NCBI GenBank assembly: GCA_021159445.1
Contig: JAGGRV010000334.1
Span: 1 to 10,788 of the forward strand
Length of the DNA: 10,788 nucleotides
From: Deltaproteobacteria bacterium
GTDB lineage: Bacteria; Desulfobacterota; Dissulfuribacteria; Dissulfuribacterales; UBA3076
Direction of reading: 5' to 3'
Part shown: positions 7,036 through 10,788 of the stretch, piece by piece
How the letters are laid out: each line of letters begins with the position of its first letter
Position numbering within the stretch: the stretch's first letter is position 1
Made by a program: the position numbers and the translations under genes
The notes under the pieces: model-generated
Databases searched by the model: none
What the model saw: only the letters and a program-made list of their open reading frames with translations
What the model was told of the DNA's origin: nothing

Positions 7036-7063
7036 TAATCACTAAAGGCTAAAAGCTAAAAGC
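7036..7063 (-). repeat. Heptanucleotide array, right arm, split by the mobile element
   Basis: Four 7-bp units on the + strand: TAATCAC (7036), TAAAGGC (7043) and TAAAAGC (7050 and 7057). A fifth, TAACCGC, is at 6872-6878 on the far side of the inserted element. Read on the - strand they are GCNNTTA-type units and pair with the left arm at 6585-6619; a 24-base core matches with 3 mismatches. Confidence 0.65.
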
Positions 7064-7072
7064 TCGATTGTA

Positions 7073-7540
7073 CTAAATACTTTCATCGGGCCATCCCATG
7101 GGCACGCATAGCACAGGGCAAGGCAGAAGGCGAACCACTTTGTCCACTGTGCCACCGAAAAAAATTTCGTCGATCTGTCCCTTTCCTGTACTACCATAAC
7201 CGCCCATTAAAATGAGGTCGGTCTGAAGCTCCCTTGCTTTGATAGCAATTTCTTGAAATGGGGAGCCATAAGATACGATGGTATCTTTCACCAGACCATC
7301 ACTGTCCCAATCATTTAAAAAATGGCGAAAGGTCTGTTTGGCCTGGTTCGTAAGCCGTTCTTTCACATTCTCAATTGATTCCTTGGTATAATCAGCAATT
7401 CGAGAAACCTCACTTGAATCTATGACATGGATAAGTAATAATTCTGCCTTCCATGAAGAAGCTATTTTTTTTGCATACCTCAATGCGTTTGCAGCACAAT
7501 CTGAAAAATCTACAGGCACCAACACCAAAGATATTTCCAT
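7073..7540 (-). CDS. Universal stress protein (UspA family)
   Basis: Small single-domain cytoplasmic USP of 155 residues, probably ATP-binding and dimeric. The N-terminus shows the family opening LVLVPVDFSDCAANALRYA (5-23), with the conserved Asp of the first nucleotide-contacting loop at 11. The glycine-rich ATP loop lies near the C-terminus: GSTG at 116-119, nine residues, then GGT at 129-131, where the canonical second block is G-S/T; the Ser is replaced by Gly followed by Thr. The ending RLLPCPVLCVP (137-147) is typical. The ribosome site GGAGG (complement of 7551-7555) lies 10 bases before the ATG. The gene follows the M23 peptidase gene on the same strand after 89 bases, so it may share its transcript. 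The physiological role of this member is unknown. Confidence 0.92.
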   Translation of the reverse strand: MEISLVLVPVDFSDCAANALRYAKKIASSWKAELLLIHVIDSSEVSRIADYTKESIENVKERLTNQAKQTFRHFLNDWDSDGLVKDTIVSYGSPFQEIAIKARELQTDLILMGGYGSTGKGQIDEIFFGGTVDKVVRLLPCPVLCVPMGWPDESI

Positions 7541-7629
7541 TCCGAATATACCTCCAAGTTTCCATTTACATTACAAGAAAAAACAACAGACAAAAGCCCT
7601 TGACTCCAGCTTTTAATAACAAAAAAGCC

Positions 7630-8979
7630 TCACTGCACAGACAAATTGGTCAGGATATGGTCTTGAATCCATTTCTGATCCCACCACTCTATAGGATTAA
7701 CAAATACCCCGTGGACCATCATTCCGAAGTGTAAATGATCCCCGCCGGCAAGGCCGGTCATGCCGGTTTTCCCTATCGTATCTCCACGTTCCACCTTATC
7801 ACCTGCTGATACCTGAATTTCGCTGAGGTGGGAGTACATACTGAAAAGGCCGAGGCCATGATCCAGGATTATGGTATTTCCATAGATTCCAAGGTAGTCT
7901 GCAAATACGACAAGGCCGGCATTTCCTGCAGGGACAGAAGCGTGAGAAATTGAGGCATGGTCGGACCCCATGTGATATGACCGGCCGATTTCCTTGCCTT
8001 TGTATAAGTAGTGACGCTTATCTCCAAAACCTGCCCTGCAGGCCGAATTGGGAAGGCAAACAAAGCTTCCGTGCCAGAGGATCTCAGGGGCGCTTTCCTT
8101 ACAATAATTTTCAATTTTCTGATTATTACGACGCCTTAATTCGCTGTTGACTTCGAGAAATACTTCCAAAGGAGAGCCTCTGAATTCGGGGTATCTAGCC
8201 ATGAAGTCAGGCATTTTCTGCTCAAGGAACCGGTCACTTATATTTATCGTGTCTACCTTTGGAGGCTTATGAAGGATACGATGGGGGAAGCCGACCCTGG
8301 CAACGTTTCCAGCTTGATCTACTGCTTCGATGAGCATCTTCTTTGGCTTACTGACATTGAAAGGAACCGCCACCATGGCCACGTACATATCCTCTGCCCC
8401 TCCAGGTTTTGGATAACCCGGGAAAAACTTTTCGTCTATCCAGACCCCTGTCTTGCTGGGTAATTCACTTACTTTATAAGATACAAGACCAGCACCTCCT
8501 GTCCTTATATTATGGACAGTACTTTTCACTGCTATCCGGGGTGGTGTCATGTCTATTGGGACTTCAGTTTCCCAAATCCGCTCATTGCCTTTGAGACCAT
8601 TTCGCCAGGATGAGTCCCTTGCGGTAATCCGGAGAAGGGCTTTACCCTCAGTCATGCCTAACTCGAACGGTTTGATGACCCAGAAGACTGTCTCGTCCTT
8701 TACCCCGGATCCCCTCCACCACTCCTTTATCTTGTAAATCTTAGGATCAAGTTCAAAAACCTTGTCTCCCTGGCTCAAGACGGCAGAAATCGACCTTATT
8801 CCACTCCGGGCGTCTTTAACTTCAACCGTAAACACATACTCCCTTCCGACTGTCTCCGGTACTGAGACCACCTGCAGCTCCGGTGGACTTCCTTCCAATA
8901 GAAAGTATCCAAGAAAGCATCCAGCAGCTATAAGGGCTGCCAAGATTATTAGTACAGTGTAACCCAAAAATTTGCCCAT
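7630..8979 (-). CDS. Membrane-anchored M23 family metallopeptidase (LytM-type peptidoglycan endopeptidase)
   Basis: Predicted zinc endopeptidase cutting peptide crosslinks of peptidoglycan outside the cytoplasmic membrane. Residues about 5-28 are a single hydrophobic N-terminal segment (anchor or uncleaved signal). Residues about 30-250 are two beta-rich, Ig-like stretches; each has the kind of signature seen in such folds (VEVKDARSGIRS, and DMTPPRIAV followed by AVDQAGNVARV). The M23 domain fills about 320-440 with a complete active site: H336 and D340 in HMGSD, H384 in YSHLS, and H415/H417 in HLHFG. An intact set predicts a true enzyme, not an EnvC/NlpD-like activator. At 449 residues it is longer than minimal LytM proteins because of the beta-rich front part. 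The ribosome site GGGAG lies 6 bases before the ATG. It is downstream of pth on the same strand but separated by a 168-bp repeat-filled gap, so joint transcription is uncertain. The substrate crosslink type is not predictable. Confidence 0.92.
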   Translation of the reverse strand: MGKFLGYTVLIILAALIAAGCFLGYFLLEGSPPELQVVSVPETVGREYVFTVEVKDARSGIRSISAVLSQGDKVFELDPKIYKIKEWWRGSGVKDETVFWVIKPFELGMTEGKALLRITARDSSWRNGLKGNERIWETEVPIDMTPPRIAVKSTVHNIRTGGAGLVSYKVSELPSKTGVWIDEKFFPGYPKPGGAEDMYVAMVAVPFNVSKPKKMLIEAVDQAGNVARVGFPHRILHKPPKVDTINISDRFLEQKMPDFMARYPEFRGSPLEVFLEVNSELRRRNNQKIENYCKESAPEILWHGSFVCLPNSACRAGFGDKRHYLYKGKEIGRSYHMGSDHASISHASVPAGNAGLVVFADYLGIYGNTIILDHGLGLFSMYSHLSEIQVSAGDKVERGDTIGKTGMTGLAGGDHLHFGMMVHGVFVNPIEWWDQKWIQDHILTNLSVQ

Positions 8980-9009
8980 TTGTTTCTCCCTTGGAAATCA
9001 CCGACCTGT

Positions 9010-9044
9010 GCAGTTAGCTTCTAGCCATTAGGGTTTAGCTTTGA
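9010..9044 (+). repeat. Heptanucleotide array, left arm (upstream of the M23 gene)
   Basis: Five units in register: GCAGTTA (9010), GCTTCTA (9017), GCCATTA (9024), GGGTTTA (9031) and GCTTTGA (9038). The stretch 9017-9049 is a close copy of 6592-6624 in the same orientation, including the trailing GAAAAAT. It forms an imperfect inverted pair with 9121-9155. Confidence 0.65.
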
Positions 9045-9111
9045 AAAATCAAGGCATTACATTAATTAGAAATAACACCCAACGGGTGAAAGTTTGTAAT
9101 AGCAGAACATC

Positions 9112-9126
9112 CTGTAATCATTACAG
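9112..9126. repeat. Perfect 15-base palindrome
   Basis: CTGTAAT at 9112-9118 and ATTACAG at 9120-9126 are perfect complements around a single C. It lies at the inner edge of the right heptamer arm. The symmetry would fit a dimeric regulator's operator, but its place inside a repeat pair makes a repeat origin at least as likely. Confidence 0.4.
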
Positions 9127-9155
9127 CTAATAGCTAACCGCTGAAGGCTAATTGC
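9121..9155 (-). repeat. Heptanucleotide array, right arm, overlapping the end of pth
   Basis: Five 7-bp units on the + strand: TTACAGC (9121), TAATAGC (9128), TAACCGC (9135), TGAAGGC (9142) and TAATTGC (9149). Reverse-complemented they are GCNNTTA units matching the left arm at 9010-9044. The last unit carries the TAG stop codon and final residues of pth. Confidence 0.65.
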
Positions 9156-9744
9156 TCAAATTAGGTTCTATCTTACGATTAAACTCGTTCATGGCAGCTT
9201 CAACACCCTTCTCCAGAAAACACACCAGACCCTTTATACTGACATCAAGGACCTTATCTATCACTGGGGCCTCTTCCGACAGAAAAGGCGACAAAACATA
9301 TTTGTCTATTGGCACAGGACTGAGAGACCTTCCAATACCGATCTTTAGACGGATGAATTCCTTGCTGCCAATAGACCCTATAATGGATCTAATCCCTTTA
9401 TGCCCTCCAGCCCCACCCCCTTGTACAAATTTAAGACTTCCCAAAGGCAAATCCAGATCATCATGTATCACCAGGAGCTTGTCCAAAGGAATTTTATAAA
9501 AGTTAAGGACTGAGGCTACGGCCTCGCCACTCCTGTTCATGTAAGTAAGAGGTTTAAGCAGTATAGCAGGAATGCCCCTCATGAACCCTGACACACTCTC
9601 GTATGGGGGAAACTTCTTATGCGGGATAAAATCAAGACCGAATTGAAGGACCAGACGATCCAGAGCTGCAAAGCCCACATTATGGCGGGTATACCTATAT
9701 TGAGAGCCAGGATTCCCGAGGCCTACCAAGAGCACCCTGGACAA
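9148..9744 (-). CDS. pth: Peptidyl-tRNA hydrolase
   Basis: Releases tRNA from prematurely dropped-off peptidyl-tRNA; an essential cytoplasmic recycling enzyme. The 198-residue protein carries the family motifs in order: GLGNPG (8-13, Asn11), the catalytic His21 in TRHNVGF, KPLTYMNRSG with Asn70 (64-73), and HDDLDLPLG with D95/D96 (94-102). The segment GGHKGIRSI at 113-121 has Lys116 where E. coli has the substrate-binding Asn114. The start is a TTG: a GAAGG ribosome site lies 6 bases upstream, and starting there gives the standard family N-terminus. The gene follows rplY by 145 bases on the same strand, a conserved neighbourhood with prs in many bacteria. The last residues and the stop codon fall in a heptamer repeat, so the extreme C-terminus may differ from relatives. 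Confidence 0.96.
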   Translation of the reverse strand: MSRVLLVGLGNPGSQYRYTRHNVGFAALDRLVLQFGLDFIPHKKFPPYESVSGFMRGIPAILLKPLTYMNRSGEAVASVLNFYKIPLDKLLVIHDDLDLPLGSLKFVQGGGAGGHKGIRSIIGSIGSKEFIRLKIGIGRSLSPVPIDKYVLSPFLSEEAPVIDKVLDVSIKGLVCFLEKGVEAAMNEFNRKIEPNLSN

Positions 9745-9889
9745 AATCAGCCTTCACCTTCTATGTCTGCAGATAATCCTAGATTGTGCATAACAAATTA
9801 TTAAAAGTTCCCTTTTCCTTATCAATGTTGCATAATTTGGGATAACGGCACTGAAATGAAACCCCTTGTCCAAACACTGATCATGCCAT

Positions 9890-10540
9890 TTATTCAGATT
9901 CCTCTTCTTCCTCAACCTCGATTTCAGTCTCCTCTTCCTCTTCCTCTTTCTCTTCCTCTTCCTCTTCCTCAGCTTTTGAGGCCACAATGGTCATCAAAGT
10001 CGTCTCGAGATCGTCTAGTAAGCGAACCCCTTCAGGAGCCACAATATCTGAAATATGAATAACATCTCCCAGTCCAAGATCAGAAACATTAATTTGGATG
10101 TCCCGCGGAATGGCCAAAGGAAGACAAGATATTTTGATTGTCCGCTGGATGATCTCCAAGACACCCATATCTGCTTCAACACCCTTGGCCTTACCCACTG
10201 CGGTAATTGGCACATCAACCTGCACCTCTTCGTCCATGAGGACTTCATAAAAGTCTATATGGCGTATTTTGTCTTCCACCGGGTGCAATTGCAGATCCTT
10301 GATGAGGGCGGTATGACTACTGCTGTCTCCATTGCTCTTCAGATTCAGAGTGAAAAGCAATGGCTCCCCACCTGCCGAATTCAGAAGTTTGTTGAACTCA
10401 TGGGTGTTCACAGAAAGAGATATAGTCTCGGCCTTTGGCCCGTACAGCACTCCCGGGATCTGCCCTGCATGGCGGAGTTTGCGGGCCACCCCTTTCCCGG
10501 CCTTTGTGCGCGCCTGGATATCTATTGTCACATTTTTCAT
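9890..10540 (-). CDS. rplY: 50S ribosomal protein bL25 (general stress protein CTC type)
   Basis: Binds 5S rRNA in the central protuberance of the large ribosomal subunit. At 216 residues it is the long CTC/TL5 form: the N-terminal 5S-binding domain (about 1-93) contains GKGVARKLRHAGQIPGVLYG (17-36) and the segment HPVEDKIRHIDFYEV, and the C-terminal beta domain (about 97-187) contains VDVPITAVGKAKGVE. A strongly acidic tail of about 28 residues follows, almost entirely glutamate. A ribosome site GGAG lies 8 bases before the ATG. The gene lies between prs and pth, its usual place, 193 bases after prs with a likely promoter of its own in that gap. The tail is encoded by a simple CTTCCT-type repeat prone to length change. 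Confidence 0.96.
   Translation of the reverse strand: MKNVTIDIQARTKAGKGVARKLRHAGQIPGVLYGPKAETISLSVNTHEFNKLLNSAGGEPLLFTLNLKSNGDSSSHTALIKDLQLHPVEDKIRHIDFYEVLMDEEVQVDVPITAVGKAKGVEADMGVLEIIQRTIKISCLPLAIPRDIQINVSDLGLGDVIHISDIVAPEGVRLLDDLETTLMTIVASKAEEEEEEEKEEEEEETEIEVEEEEESE
9893..9976 (-). repeat. Low-complexity GAA/GAG tract in the 3' end of rplY
   Basis: The coding strand here is almost pure purine, made of GAA and GAG codons in 6-bp steps (AGGAAG type). It encodes the glutamate tail of bL25. In the -1/+1 frames the same DNA would read alternating Arg-Lys, which explains a spurious basic open frame at 9754-9987. Such tracts can change length by slippage, affecting only residues after the folded domains. 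Confidence 0.6.
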
Positions 10541-10572
10541 TAAAAAAACTCCTTATTTAGAGATCGTCAAAT

Positions 10573-10590
10573 AGTTGAGTCGTTGAGTCG
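10573..10590 (+). repeat. Octanucleotide repeat, left arm between rplY and prs
   Basis: Two GTTGAGTC units in tandem (10574 and 10582), preceded by A and followed by G. On the - strand this reads as ACTCAACG-type octamers and is the inverted counterpart of the longer array at 10681-10723. Confidence 0.55.
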
Positions 10591-10627
10591 AAAAATAAGC
10601 ATGTTAAATCAGTATATTAGACCTTCA

Positions 10628-10656
10628 ACTATATCAAGTGTCCAATTTTTGTGCAA
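10628..10656 (-). promoter_or_regulatory. Candidate sigma-70 promoter for rplY–pth
   Basis: On the - strand a -10 box TATAGT (10633 to 10628) is preceded by TG and one base, an extended -10. A -35-like TTGCAC (10656 to 10651) lies exactly 17 bases upstream. Transcription would begin near 10621, giving a leader of about 80 bases before the rplY start that includes the left octamer arm. The -35 matches only half of the consensus, so the call rests mainly on the -10 and spacing. Confidence 0.4.
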
Positions 10657-10680
10657 ACGATATAAATTCATACAATAATA

Positions 10681-10723
10681 ACTACTTAACTAATCAACTA
10701 CTCAACCACTTAACCACTTAACC
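10681..10723 (-). repeat. Octanucleotide array, right arm between rplY and prs
   Basis: Five 8-bp units in exact register on the + strand: ACTACTTA (10681), ACTAATCA (10689), ACTACTCA (10697), ACCACTTA (10705 and 10713), then a partial ACC. It ends 10 bases before the prs stop codon and forms an imperfect inverted pair with 10573-10590. Confidence 0.65.
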
Positions 10724-10733
10724 AGGTCTGTTA

Positions 10734-10788
10734 TTAGACAAATAATGAACTTACTGAATCTTCGTCATGTATGCGTCTTATAGCCTCT
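10734..10788 (-). CDS. prs: Ribose-phosphate pyrophosphokinase, C-terminal fragment
   Basis: Only the last 17 codons and the stop are in the window; the gene continues past the right edge. The peptide EAIRRIHDEDSVSSLFV matches the end of bacterial PRPP synthetases, which typically finish with AEAIRRI, an acidic stretch, then S-x-S-x-LF. The enzyme makes PRPP from ribose 5-phosphate and ATP for nucleotide, histidine and tryptophan synthesis. The position upstream of rplY and pth on the same strand is a common conserved order and supports the call. Confidence 0.85.
   Translation of the reverse strand, partial: EAIRRIHDEDSVSSLFV

Noticed and set aside
9754..9987. Open frame on the - strand rich in alternating Arg-Lys
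   Set aside because: It is an out-of-frame reading of the Glu tract of rplY and runs into the rplY–pth gap; no ribosome site or family.
10055..10543. 162-codon open frame antisense to rplY
   Set aside because: It lies wholly over the well-supported rplY gene, has no recognisable domain and no ribosome site.

Overview
The window looks like a chromosomal piece of a Desulfobacterota (deltaproteobacterial) genome. The basis is the minus-strand order prs–rplY–pth, an HD-GYP response regulator coupled to a GGDEF protein, a DUF1015 protein, and intergenic regions filled with degenerate short-period repeats. The lineage is an inference from gene content and style, not from a marker phylogeny. There are eight complete protein genes of recognisable family apart from the less well-understood DUF1015 gene, plus a fragment of prs. 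I saw no rRNA, tRNA, CRISPR or phage genes.

Left part (74-4149, + strand): a translationally coupled c-di-GMP pair, then a DUF1015 gene. The pair is a REC–HD-GYP protein with a degenerate GGDEF-like tail, and a coiled-coil GGDEF protein with an altered GGENF signature. Middle (4330-6574): a primary-type sigma factor (rpoD-like, - strand) and greA (+ strand) diverge from a 382-bp intergenic region. Right part (7073-10788, - strand): in transcription order, the end of prs, rplY (bL25), pth, a membrane-anchored M23 peptidase and a universal stress protein.

The most striking signal is non-coding. Two copies of a 154-bp element (4136-4289 and 6882-7035) lie in opposite orientation and differ at 2 positions. 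They have imperfect terminal inverted repeats, a central palindrome and a 3-bp TAA direct repeat at each side. Both insertion sites can be read back to a sensible empty site. At copy 1 the DUF1015 reading frame regains a stop two codons after the break. At copy 2 a run of 7-bp repeat units returns to perfect register. This is good evidence for a MITE-like mobile element, and the pair brackets the rpoD–greA block.

The other intergenic spaces carry a second kind of structure: degenerate tandem arrays of 7-bp units (roughly GCNNTTA) or 8-bp units (roughly ACYACTYA), arranged as inverted pairs. Two genes take their stop codons from repeats: the DUF1015 gene from the mobile element and pth from a heptamer array.
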